Assembly: GCF_003755175.1 (NCBI RefSeq)
Contig: NZ_RKHX01000001.1
Coordinates: forward strand, 1,240,001 to 1,304,000
Direction of reading: 5' to 3'
Length of the DNA stretch: 64,000 nucleotides
Source of the DNA: Cellulomonas sp. PhB150
GTDB lineage: Bacteria; Actinomycetota; Actinomycetes; Actinomycetales; Cellulomonadaceae
The position numbers and the translations under genes are program-made. Within the stretch, counting starts at the first letter, position 1; each line of letters starts with the position of its first letter. Positions 50,000 through 61,200 of the stretch are shown here, in pieces. The notes under the pieces were generated by a model. It searched no databases. It was not told the origin of the DNA and saw only the letters and a list, made by a program, of their open reading frames with translations.

Positions 50000-52180
50000 C
50001 TATCGGCTGCTGGTGCTCCTGCGGGAGACGAGCAGGACGACGAGGCCGGCGGCGACCAGGACCAGCGCCCACACCAGCGGCGTCGCGGCGTCGCTGCCCG
50101 TCAGCGCCAGGCCGCCGTCGTCCGTGGGCGACGGGGTCGGGGTCGCGGACGACGACGGGCTCGGGTCCGAGGCGCTCGGCGTCGGCGTCGGCGGGGTCAC
50201 GACCGTCGAGACCCGCGTCCGGACGCTCGCCGCGTTGTCCGCCAGGTCCGCGTCGGTGCAGGAGGCGCAGGGGGTCACCGTCGCCGTGTTGTCGATGAAG
50301 GACGCGTCGCCGACCGTTCCGCGGACGACCACCGTCGCCGCACCGCCCTCGGGGACCGTCATGACGACCGCGTCGACGTCCCCAGCCCCCGAGGCCGGCG
50401 AGCAGGAGGAGCCGTCGGAGACCGTGCAGGTCCACGTCGCGTCGCGCAGGGCTCCTGGCAGCTCGTCGTCGACGACCGTGCCCGGCGCGGCGTTCGGGCC
50501 GGCGTTCGAGGCCACCACCGTGTAGACGAGCCCGTCGCCGAGGGCCGCCTCGTCCGGTGCCGTCTTGGTGATCGACAGGTCGACCGGCACGGTGCACGGC
50601 ACGGCGACGCTGTCGACGTCGTTGTCCGGGTCGGCGTCGGTGCTCGACGTCGAGGCCGTCGCGGTGAACGTCGAGTCGCCCGCGGTGCAGACGTCCACGT
50701 CGCCGACGGCTGTGCCGGCGAACGCGAGGGTGGCCGTCCCGCCGGCCGCGAGCGGGCCGAGGCTGCACAGGAACCCGGCGGGCGAGGGCGTGCAGCCTGC
50801 CGGCGGCGTCAGGGTGGTGCGGTCGACGACCGGCGGGACCGTCACCGAGACCGCGGCGTCGGGTGCGTCGCCGTCGGCGGCCGCGAGGTTGGCGACGTCG
50901 ACCGTCCAGCTGACCGGGCCGGTCGGCTCGAGGAGGGCCTGGTCGACCGTCACCGTCGGCGCGAGGTCGGGCAGCGCGCGCACGCGGGTGGTCCACGAGT
51001 CCTCGTTGTCCGTCGGCGTCAGCTCGGTGCGGCTCGCGGCGGTGATGGCGGCCGTGTTGGTGATCGACGAGCCGGCGAGCGCATCCGTCGCCGTGCCGGT
51101 GATCGTGATCGTCGCGGCATCGTCGCGCAGCAGCGCCAGCGGCACCGTCACGACTCCGCCCGCCGCGGCACCCGTCGCGGGCACCGGGCACACCGCGGCG
51201 GAGGCGGACGTGCACTCCCACGTCGCGTCCTCGACCCCGACCGGCACCGTGTCCGTCACGACCGCGTCGCTGACGGGGTTGGTGGCGTCGTTGGTGGCCT
51301 CGACCTGCCAGGACACCTCCCTGCCGGGGTAGACGGTCGCCGGGCCGGTCTTGGCTACCGCGAGGTCGACGTCGGCCGTGACCACGAGGTCGCTGACCTC
51401 GTACGTGTTCGTCGCACCGCCGGTCGCGGCGGAGAACCCGATCCTGAACTGGGCGGGACGCACGGGCTGCCCGCGCCCGAGCCCGCGCACGTCGACGCGG
51501 TCGTACACGGTCGTCAGGGGGCCGCCGGCGACGGCCGCGACCCGGACGGTGACGAGGTTCCCGTCGGCGCCGTCCGGCTCGACGACGACCTGGACGTGCC
51601 GCGGCGACCCGGCCGTGGTCTGCACGGTGCCCCCGGGGACCGGGGTGTCGGCGAGCACCGGCCACGGGTCCGGCGCCGCGGACGAGGCCCCCCGCAGGGT
51701 GACCGTGTTCGGGGTGTTGGGGAACTGGTTGTCGGCGCCGAAGTTGCCGGCGTTGTCGAGCCCGATGGCCAGGTAGGCCCCCTGCATCCCGAAGTACCCG
51801 GCCGAGCCGCCGCTGCCGCCGAGCTCGGGAGGCTGGGAGCCGTTCATGAGGAAGACCGTCATGGCGTCGCCCGGGTTGCCGCCGCCGTACGCGCCGTAGT
51901 CGAAGTCCATGGTGAACGCGACGTCGGAGCGGAACGGGTCGTCCAGCGTCGCGTTGGCCACCTGGAACCCGGGCGAGGGCGTCGTGAGCCGCAGGGCGTC
52001 CCCGCTCAACGTGGCGGAGTTCGCGTCGCCGCCGGGCAGGACCCACGCCGGGTCGGCAAAGGTGGTCCCGCTGAACGGCTCGTCGACCGGCAGCGGGTCG
52101 GCGACGCCCGGGGACGCGAGGACGGCGACGAGCGCCAGCGCCCCGCCCGCGGCGAGCACACGGCGGAGCGGGAGCGTCAT
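50000..52180 (-). CDS. Cell-wall-anchored L-type lectin / DUF11-repeat protein
   Basis: The 726-residue protein has a signal peptide (residues 1-27, RRVLAAGGALALVAVLASPGVA), an L-type lectin-like domain (about 33-265: DVAFTMDFDYGAYGGGNPGDAMTVF split by a loop, GYFGMQGAYLAIGLDN), three DUF11-like repeats (each with a xLxxTK or similar start: DLAVAKTGPATVYPG, DLSITKTAPDEAALG), a Pro/Ser/Thr linker, and LALTG at about 691-695 followed by a membrane helix and basic tail. LAxTG fits class E sortases of actinobacteria. I start at ATG 52180 behind GAGG. No sortase gene is in the window. A role in binding glycans at the surface is likely. Confidence 0.85.
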   Translation of the reverse strand: MTLPLRRVLAAGGALALVAVLASPGVADPLPVDEPFSGTTFADPAWVLPGGDANSATLSGDALRLTTPSPGFQVANATLDDPFRSDVAFTMDFDYGAYGGGNPGDAMTVFLMNGSQPPELGGSGGSAGYFGMQGAYLAIGLDNAGNFGADNQFPNTPNTVTLRGASSAAPDPWPVLADTPVPGGTVQTTAGSPRHVQVVVEPDGADGNLVTVRVAAVAGGPLTTVYDRVDVRGLGRGQPVRPAQFRIGFSAATGGATNTYEVSDLVVTADVDLAVAKTGPATVYPGREVSWQVEATNDATNPVSDAVVTDTVPVGVEDATWECTSASAAVCPVPATGAAAGGVVTVPLALLRDDAATITITGTATDALAGSSITNTAAITAASRTELTPTDNEDSWTTRVRALPDLAPTVTVDQALLEPTGPVSWTVDVANLAAADGDAPDAAVSVTVPPVVDRTTLTPPAGCTPSPAGFLCSLGPLAAGGTATLAFAGTAVGDVDVCTAGDSTFTATASTSSTDADPDNDVDSVAVPCTVPVDLSITKTAPDEAALGDGLVYTVVASNAGPNAAPGTVVDDELPGALRDATWTCTVSDGSSCSPASGAGDVDAVVMTVPEGGAATVVVRGTVGDASFIDNTATVTPCASCTDADLADNAASVRTRVSTVVTPPTPTPSASDPSPSSSATPTPSPTDDGGLALTGSDAATPLVWALVLVAAGLVVLLVSRRSTSSR

Positions 52181-52196
52181 CACCGCCTCATCATCA

Positions 52197-52241
52197 CCGC
52201 CGCGCCCGGTTCTGGCCATATGTCCAGGTCGGGCGCGGCGG
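52197..52241 (-). terminator. Hairpin between the two surface-protein genes
   Basis: A 12-bp perfect GC stem (52197-52208 with 52230-52241) with a 21-base loop lies just past the stop of the 3045-residue gene and right before the ribosome binding site of the lectin gene. It may reduce read-through or mask translation of the second gene. Confidence 0.55.
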
Positions 52242-52247
52242 GTGAAC

Positions 52248-55200
52248 TCAGGCCTCGCCGCGTCGGCGACCCCGGACCGCGACCGCCCCGAGCAGGAGCA
52301 GCAGCACGGCGAGCAGAGCCAGCCTGCCGACCCCGTCGGCACCGGTCGACGACAGCGCTGGCGGCGGCTCCGCCGCGGGCGGGTCGTCGACGGCCGGCGG
52401 GTCGGCCTTCGGCACCGTGACGGTCGCGTCGTCCGTGTCCGTCTTCGTCACGTCGCCTCCCGTGTCGGGGTCGCTCCACGTGACCGTCGCGCTGTTGACC
52501 ACGTCGCCGGCAGCCGTCGGGAGGACCCGGGCGGACACGGTGATCGTCGGCGCGCTCTGGTCGCGGCCGAGCCAGCCGCCCAGGACGCAGCGGACCAGCC
52601 CGCCGCCCCCGTCGCTCGCCCGGTCGCTGACCTCGCACGTCCATCGCGGCGTCGTGTCGTCGGCCGGCTTGGCTCCCTTGACCGACAGGACCTTCAGCGT
52701 CGCGGGCACCTGGTCGGTGACCACCACGTCGTCGGTCGCACCGAGGCCCGTGTTCCGGACGTCGAGCGCGTAGGAGACCTTGTCCCCGCGATCGGCCTTC
52801 TCGACCGACGCGGTCTTGGTGATCTCCAGGTCCGGGGTCCGCGCCACCTCGCACAGCGGGGTGGCGTCGGGGTAGGCCTGCTCCACCCGCAGCGTCGGGT
52901 TGACCTCGATGCGCACCAGGGCGCCGGCACGCAGCGCGTACTCGGGCAGCGTCGGGTCGGCGATCTGGTTCTCCCAGACGGGCGTCTCCCCGACGCGCAC
53001 CTGGCGCCAGCCCGGCCACGCGATGCCGATGCCGTCCGCGTCCACGGCGGCGCCGGGCCACAGCATCTTCCCGGTCAGCGCGCCGCCCGCGGGGATCGTG
53101 TCGACGCGGATCGCGTCGCCGTCCGGGACGCCGTCGTGGTCGGCGTCCGCGAACCAGCTGATCGTCACCGGGTGCGTCGACATGTCGACGTTGCGCGGGT
53201 CGATGTCGTAGCTCAGCCACGGCACGTCGGCCACGCACGCGGAGCTGACCGTCGCGTCGATCCACTTCACCAGGACCGGGGCGTCGTCGTCGTCCTCGCG
53301 CACCGGCGGGTCGACCTGCGGCGAGCCCGTGTCGGTCCAGCGCACGCTCGCGTCGTTGACGATCTCGTCGACCGCGATGTCGTCGGCCACGCGCGCGTGC
53401 ACCGCGACGACCGGAGCCGTCACGCCGGGGTCGAGCGACGTGCCGGCCGCGTAGACGCAGTCGACCACGTCGCGGTCGGCGGGCCTGGTCGTCGTGCACT
53501 CCCACGGCGCGGGCGCGTCGAGGGAGACCAGGCCGATCGCCGCGGGCAGCTCGTCGTGGAGCCGGACGTCGGACGTCGCGGCGGGGCCGGTGTTCTCGAC
53601 CGTGAGCGTGTAGTCCACGTCGTCGCCGCCCTGGACCGTCGTCTGCGCGACGTCCTTGGTCAGCTCGAGCGCGGAGAACGCGTTCTCCACCGTGATCGTC
53701 TGGCCGTCGGCCGGCACCGTGACGGTCCCGTCGGAGCCGAGCACCGTCGAGGTGCCGACGCGGTAGCCGACGAGCGCGCCGTGCGTGCCGGTCTCGACGA
53801 CCTCGCACTCGGTGCCGATCGGCAGCTCCTCCACCGTCCGCGAGCCGCCCGCGAGCAGGTCGAACGCGGCGTCGGCGGGGTCGAGCGCGAGCGGCTTCCC
53901 GTCGTAGGTGCACTCGAGCGTGAACGAGTAGACCAGGTCGTCCGCGACCTGCGACGACGCGTCGACGACCTTGCGGACCGTCAGCGCGGCCGCGTCGTAG
54001 GCGTTGCGGATGGTCAGCAGGTCGGCGTCGTCGCTGCCGTCGCCGACCTCGACGTCCACGGGGTCGACGCTCGGGTCCGCGGACTCGTCGCCCGTGCCGT
54101 ACGTGACGCTCGTCGCGCCCGTGCCGCCGGCCTCGGTGACCGAGCACAGCGAGCCGAGCGGCACGTCGTGGATCACGGTCTCGACGCCGTCGGTCAGGAC
54201 GACCGCCCCGTCGTCGGGCAGGGCCACGTCCGCTCCGTGCCAGGTGCAGGTCACGGTCGCGTCGAACGTGGCCGGCGCGAGGTCGGACCGGACGCCGGAG
54301 ACGTCCTTGCGGACCGCGATCTCGCCGTTGTCGAACGTGTTCGTCACGACGACCTCGGCGGTGTCGGCCTCGTCGATGGTCACGACGCCGTCGGCCGGCT
54401 CGAGCGCGTGGGACTGCGCGTGGCCGAGGTCCGTCTCGGTCACGGTGCACTGCGCTCCGGACGGGAGGCCGGTGTAGGTCGCCGAGCCGGCGCCGGTGAT
54501 GGTGCGCGTGGCGCCACCCGGGACGGTGATCTCCTGCTCGGTGCCGTCGACGTCGCGGGTGCAGGCGAGCGAGACGGTGTACGTGCCCGTCGTCGCGGGC
54601 GTCAGGGACGCGGCCGGCTCCCCCGCCAGCTCCTTGCTCACCCGCAGGCTGCCGGTGCCGAACGTGTTCGTCACCGTGACGGCGGTCGGGTCGCTCTCGT
54701 CGTCCCCGACGACGAACGTGCCCGGGTCGACCTCGTGCTCGGTCGCCGCACCGAACGCGGTCTCGGTGACCGTGCACGAGGCACCGGAGGCGAGGTTCTC
54801 GACCGTCCAGGACGGCGAGGCCTTGCTCAGCGCGTGCGAGCCGTGGAAGACCGTCTCAGGCGAGGCGCCCGCGAGGGTGCACTCGAGGTCGACCTCGAAC
54901 TGCTCGTTGCCCCAGTCGTCCGAGCCGAGACCGTCGACGACCTTGGTGATCGCGACCGCACCGACCGCGTAGGTGTTGGTGACGGCCACCTGCGTGGTCG
55001 CGGCACCGTCGGCGTCGTCGGCCGTGAGCGTGAAGGACGTCGTCGGGCCCGCGCCGGGGAACCCGGCCACGCCGCCCTGCGTGACGACGGTCGAGGCGTT
55101 CGCTCCCGTCGGCACACCCGTCTCGGTGACGGAGCACGCGGAGCCTGCGGGCAGGCCGGCGTACTCCTGCGGGTCGTCACCCGGCGCGAGCGTGAACGTC

Positions 55201-58200
55201 GTGTCCAGCACGTCGTGCCCGAGGAACGTGCACTCGGCCGTGAACGAGTACGGGCCCGGGTACGTGATCGCCGCACCGTCCGCGTCCTGGGCGCCGCTCG
55301 CGTCGACGAGCTTGCTCACCGAGAAGCCGGCCTCGGCGTAGGTGTTCGTCGCGGTGATCCGCTCGATCGTCGCGGCGGCGGCGGAGCCGTCGGTCGCGGC
55401 CGGGCGGGCCACGTCCGCGCGCGTCACGAAGTCGCGGTGCGCCGTGACGGTCGACGGCGCGTAGGTGACCTCGGCGCCCTGGCTTGGGTCCTCGACCGCC
55501 GAGCAGGTGGCGTACGCCGGGAGGTTGACGGCAGACCACGCGTCGTGACCCGGCTCGCCCGCGTCGATGCCGTTGTTGTACTCGAGCACCGAGCCGTCGG
55601 CGGGGACCGTGACGCTGCTCAGGTCGGGCGTCGAGCTGCCCACCGGGACGCCCAGCAGCGGGACGTCCTGGCCGAGCGAGGTGCACTCCAGGGTGAAGTC
55701 GTAGCTCGTGGGCAGCAGCGTGGCGAACGAGTCGCCCCCCTCGACCAGCTTGCGCAGGTCGAGCTTGCCCGTGGCCATCGCGACGCCGGTCTTGCGGACC
55801 TCCGTGACGGGCGTGACGATCTTCGTGCCGTCGGTCGCGACGCCGCGGGCGCCGGCCGCGACCGAGTTCCAGGCGATCGAGTCGCGGTCGCTGGTCTCAG
55901 CGCGGGCGGGGAAGGCCGCCGTGGTGGAGCGGTAGGAGACGGCGAGCGTCTGACCCGGCAGCAGCCCCTCGACCCGGTTCGGCTGGGAGTAGGTCAGGAC
56001 GTACTTGAGCGCCTTGATCTTCGCCTTGTCGGCGGCGGGCATGCTCTCGTCGTACAGGTGCCAGGTCCGGGCGTTGACGTCGTTCGCGCCGCCGGCCAGG
56101 CACGCCGTGGTCTCGCCCGGGAAGCTGGTCGGGTTGAGGTCGGCGGCCGTCGCACCACCGGCGCGCGTCGTGTTGAGGATGTCGATCCGGTTGCAGACCG
56201 TGACGGGGACCGTCGTGGAGTACTGCACGGCGAGCGAGACGCCGTCGGCCGAGTCGTACGTCAGCGGGTTGCCGCTCGCGTCCGTGAACGTCGCGGCCAC
56301 GTGCCCCGTGAGGACGGGCGCCCACCGCGAGCTCCGCGCCTGGTTGATGATGACGCCGCGGTCGTCGACCGCCGGGAGCACGTCGATCGCGGACACGACC
56401 GTGGCGGGGACGTTGCCCGTGTTGCTGAGCCACGTCTTCCACTGCTCGGTGCCGCCCGGCCGCGTGATCGGGATGCAGGGCGTGCGGTAGTAGCCCTCGT
56501 ACGCGGTGTTCGGGTTCTCGCAGTACGCGGTGCTCGGTGCACCCGAGTACGCGAGGACGCCCAGGTCGTCGTAGCTCGCGTCGCCCGGCGCGGCGGTCGG
56601 GAGACCCGCACCGACGCCCTTGACGCCCTTGACGACGCGCATCGGCGAGGCCGGCAGCGTGTAGACCGAGGTCGTCGAGGTGCAGGTGGTCACGGCCGTG
56701 GTGGACGGCCGCGAGGCCATGCTCGCCGTGAACGTGCAGGTGTCGAAGATCCGGTCGCTCGCGACCGTGGCCGAGTTGGCGATCGTCTGGCCGGAGGGCA
56801 GGTCCGCGCGCACCTCGAGGTTGGCGGTGATGGTCAGGGTGTACCCAACGGGCAGCGCGTACCCCGAGGGGAGCGCGAAGGTGATCGTGCCGTCGTCGGC
56901 GTAGGCCGTCGTGTCGACCGTCACCGCGGGCGCCGTCTGCGCGGTGCCGGACGCGTTGGTCAGCGCGAACGTGAAGATCGGGGTCGTGTCGAGCGGTTCG
57001 CGGTCCGGCAGCACCAGCAGCGGGCCGTCGCCGTCCTGCTCGACGACGTCGGTGACGCGCACGCCGGTCATCGGCCGGCTGCCCGCGTTGCGCACCGCGA
57101 TCTGGTACGGGATGTCCCCGCCCGGTGCGACCGCGCCGGTGGGGCTCTTGGTGATCGCGACCGCGTTGTTGGTGTGGGTCACCTTGATCGTGTCGGTCGC
57201 CGAGTCGGAGTCCGTCCAGGGCGCGAGGTCGTCGTTCCACGCGCCGGTCGCGTCGACCGTGAACGTGTTGGTCGTGACCCCGAGCTGCGACTCCCCCGGC
57301 GCCTTCGTGAAGGAGGGGCGGGTCGACGGGACGGCCCCACCCGTCACGAGCGTCGCACGACGCGTCGCGGTGAAGGTGACCGTCTGGTTCGGGTTGCTGG
57401 GGCGCTGCCAGGCCCCGCCGTTGTTGTCCAGCGCGTAGCGCAGCCCGCGGACCTGGCCGGCGGTCACGCCCGCCGGCAGCACCGCCGTGGTGGCGACGCC
57501 CGGCGTCGCGGTGGTCCAAGCGCCGGGGCGCCAGCAGTCGGTGAGGTCGGCGACGCCACCGCAGGTCGTGCTGATCGCCTGCGTCGTCGGGTCGACGACG
57601 TAGCTGACGCCGACGAGGGCGTCGACGCGGAAGCGCTTGACGGGCGCGACCAGCGTCACCTTCGACAGCGACGTGAAGTCGTACGCGTTCCAGAACGTGG
57701 GCGAGATGTCCGTGTAGACCATCTGCCGCGTCCGCACGGAGGACTGCGGGGTCAGCTGCGCGCCGAGCGTCACCGTGGCGACCTTCGTGCCGGAGTCCTC
57801 GTTGGTGGTGTCCGGCGAGATCGCCTTGGCGGCGGTCACGGCGTAGCTCGGCGCGACGATCGCGATGTCCTCGGTGTCGTCGTCGGTCGCGGAGCCGTTC
57901 TGGGAGGCGAGGCCGCCCGCGTCCAGCACGGTCGCGAGCACCGTGTTGGTGGCCAGGCGCGAGGCCCCGACCGCCGGCGTCGGCAGGGCGGCGGCGGTGT
58001 AGCGGTCCGCGGAGCGGAGCTGGAACGCGAGCGTCAGCCTGGTCGTCGCGTCGGTCACGATCCGGCCCGTGTGCCGGACCTCGATCCCGATGACGTCCTG
58101 CAGCTGCGCGGGCGTCAGCGCCTTGGCCTGCGCGATCGTGTAGTCCGCGGTGGTCTCGACGGTCGTGGCCGGGTCGCGGAACCGCAGCGTCACCGTGGAG

Positions 58201-61200
58201 GCTCCGGTCGTGGTCCCGCTGGGGACGGTCACGTCCGTGATCTCGTACAGGTTGAGGTACGTGAACGGGTCGTCGGTCGTGGCCGACGGGTCGGGGTCGG
58301 CGACCACCAGCTCGTCGACGCGGCCCACCGTCTGGTTGGTCGCGACGATCGTCGCCGTCGCGATCGGGTAGAGATCGGGGTCGGTGCCGGCCTGCGGGAC
58401 GCCGAGCGGGCCGTACGCCCACGTCTTGGTGACGTTCACGTTGAGCGGGCTGTCCGAGACCGTGACGGAGGCTCCGTCGGTGGAGTCGAACGTGCCGCCG
58501 CCCGGCAGCGTGCCGACCACGCTCACGTCGTTGGAGACGACGCCCTGCTCACCGCTGTTGTACGTCAGCGGGTGGGTCGAGCCGAGGACCGCCTGGCTCG
58601 GGTCGGAGCGCAGCGTGTCGCGCACGCGGAACTCGAGGTCGATCGCGCGACGACCCGTGGTGGCGGCGACACCGGTGCCGACCGCGGGGTCGAGCGCGCC
58701 GGTCGCCCGCGCCGCGCGCGTGGGGCTCTCGACGAAGACCAGCCGGACGGCCAGGGTGTCGGCCTGCTCTGCGGCGCTGAGCGTGTAGCCGCCGAAGACG
58801 CCGTCGCAGCCGGCCGCGCACGCCGCGGTCGTGATGTTCACCCACGCGCCGCTCGCGGCGCTGTAGCGCCAGACCTCGCTGACCTTGTCGAACGTCATCC
58901 GCGAGTCGGTCGCGGACGTGATGGGGGCGATGCGGACCAGGTCGAACGCGTCGTACACGGTCCCGGTGGTGACTCCCGGCGTGGCCGTCGCGGGGTCCGC
59001 GACGCTCACCTGGGCGAAGGACAGCCCTCCGGTGCTCCACGCCAGGCGCGCCGTGGCGGTGTCGCCCGAACGAGCCACGACCTGGGCGCCCGTCTGCACG
59101 TAGGCGCCGGTGCTGTCGCGCCAGAGCTTGTCGACGAGGTTCGGGCCGGAGCCACCCGCCGAGGGCAGGAGCGTGACGACCGCGTCATCGACCGCCGTGC
59201 CGGTCGTCGGGGACGCGTTGAGGTTCGTCGCGGTGGTGCGGGCGGTGTTGGTGACGTCCGTGTCGGTGGTGACCGACGTCGCGCCGCCGTCGCGGGCCGT
59301 GGCGCGCAGGCCGACCAGGAGCGCGGGCACGACCGTGTAGCCCGGCTGCAGGAGCGCGCCGGCGGTGGTCGGGGTGAAGGTGAACCGGATGCCCTCGACG
59401 GAGTCGCGGACGCCCGCGGGAACGACGTAGGACCAGCGGGTCGGCCCCTGCACCCCGACGCCAGCGGCCGCGCCCGCGCCGAACGTGCTCCACGCCGAGC
59501 CGTCCCAGTACTCGACCGTGAGCCGCGACCCGGCGGGCACGTCGGTCGGGGCGATCGAGCGCACGTCGTACAGGTTCCAGAACGCGTCGGGCCCGGCCGT
59601 CGGGTCCTGCGGGTCCGAGACGACGAGCGACTGCGCGCCGATCGTCGAGCCGGAGCCGACGGGCAGGTCGCGCTTGACCGTGGACTCGAGCTGCACGACC
59701 GTGCCCGTGCCCGGCACGTCGTACATCGTGTCGGGGGTGAACGTCTTGGTCAGCGTCGTGGCGACCCGCAGGGCACGGCGCGTGAGGTCGGCCGAGTCGT
59801 GGTCGGTGCCGGTCTGGCCGGTGCTGGTCTCGACCGTGCCCGCGGCCCAGTTCGTCTCGGTGACGTCGCCCGAGTCGGCCGCGAGCGCGGTGACCGTGAA
59901 CGGCACCACCGCGTACTCGTCGGCCGCCATCGGACCCGTGAACGTGACGTCGAACCCGGTGACCGTGCGGCCCGCGGCGGGTGCGGGGAGCGTGTCGCGC
60001 GTCGAGGTGCCGGCCGTGGTGGGAGCGCCGGTGTCGTAGGCGTAGGTGATGGACGCGTGCGTCGCGCCCACGGGCCACTCGACGTCCGCGGCCACGAAGC
60101 CGGCGAACGTGAGCCCCTGCTCGGCGAGGTCCTTGTGCCCGGACTGCGGCTCGGCCAGCGTCATCGTGGTGATCGGGTAGTCGCCGTTGCTCACCTTGAC
60201 GGTGGCGACGGTCGACGCTCCGGCGAGCAGCGACGGGACGCCGAAGGCCTTCTGGACGACCGGGCCGAGGTTGGCCGGCACGAGCACGAGGTTCGCCGGC
60301 TTGGTCACGTCGGGGCTCGTCGTCGCGCCCACCACGACGTGCGAGCCGGCGGTGTTGGTGACGGTCGTGCTCTGCGTGACGTCACCGGCGGCGGCCGACG
60401 TCGTGGTCGCCAGGACGATCGACGCGGGCGCGGTCGAGACGGGCAGCTGGCCACCCTGCACCGTGAACGTGAACCGGGTGCCCTTGACGTCCGCCGCCGT
60501 GATGCCCGCGAGCAGCGAGCTCGGGTTCGAGGGGATCGCGACCGGTGCCCCCGTGTGCCAGGTGCCCGAGCCGTCGAGCCAGTCGAGCTGGACGCGGTTC
60601 GCGCCGGTCGGGGGCGTCAGGGTGGTGATCCCGGTCAGCGCCACGTAGGCGAACGCGGTGGGCGTCACGCCCGTGGCCGGGTCCTGGATGACCAGGGAGT
60701 CGACCGAGCGGTTCGAGGAGTTGGCACCGCCGAGGGTGTACGTGACGGCCGAGTCCCGCACGGCGGGCAGCTGGGTGGGTGCCACCGACTTGGTCACCGT
60801 CGACGCCAGCGTGGTCGGGATCGTGGGGATGACGGTCGCGGTGTCGGTCACGGGCGAGATGAGCGCGTTGCTGGCGGTCAGGCTCGCGGTGTTGACGAGC
60901 GACGCCCCGTCGTGGTCGGCCAGGGTGCCCGCGGGCAGCGTCGCGGTGTACCGGATCGTGTACTGCGCGCCGTCCTCCATGCCGACCTTGCCGCCCAGGG
61001 CGGCCTTGAAGAACTTCACCGTCAGCGCGTTCCCGCTCGTCGTCACCGCGTACGTGCTGGCGGCTCCGCCGGTCACCTGGACGGAGCCCGGGTTGAGCAC
61101 GAGCGGGGCCGGGACGGTGTCCTTGAGCGTCGCGTCGGTGCACACGTCGGTGAGGCTCGAGCACGACAGGACGAGCGCGTAGCTGACCGTGGTGCCGGCC

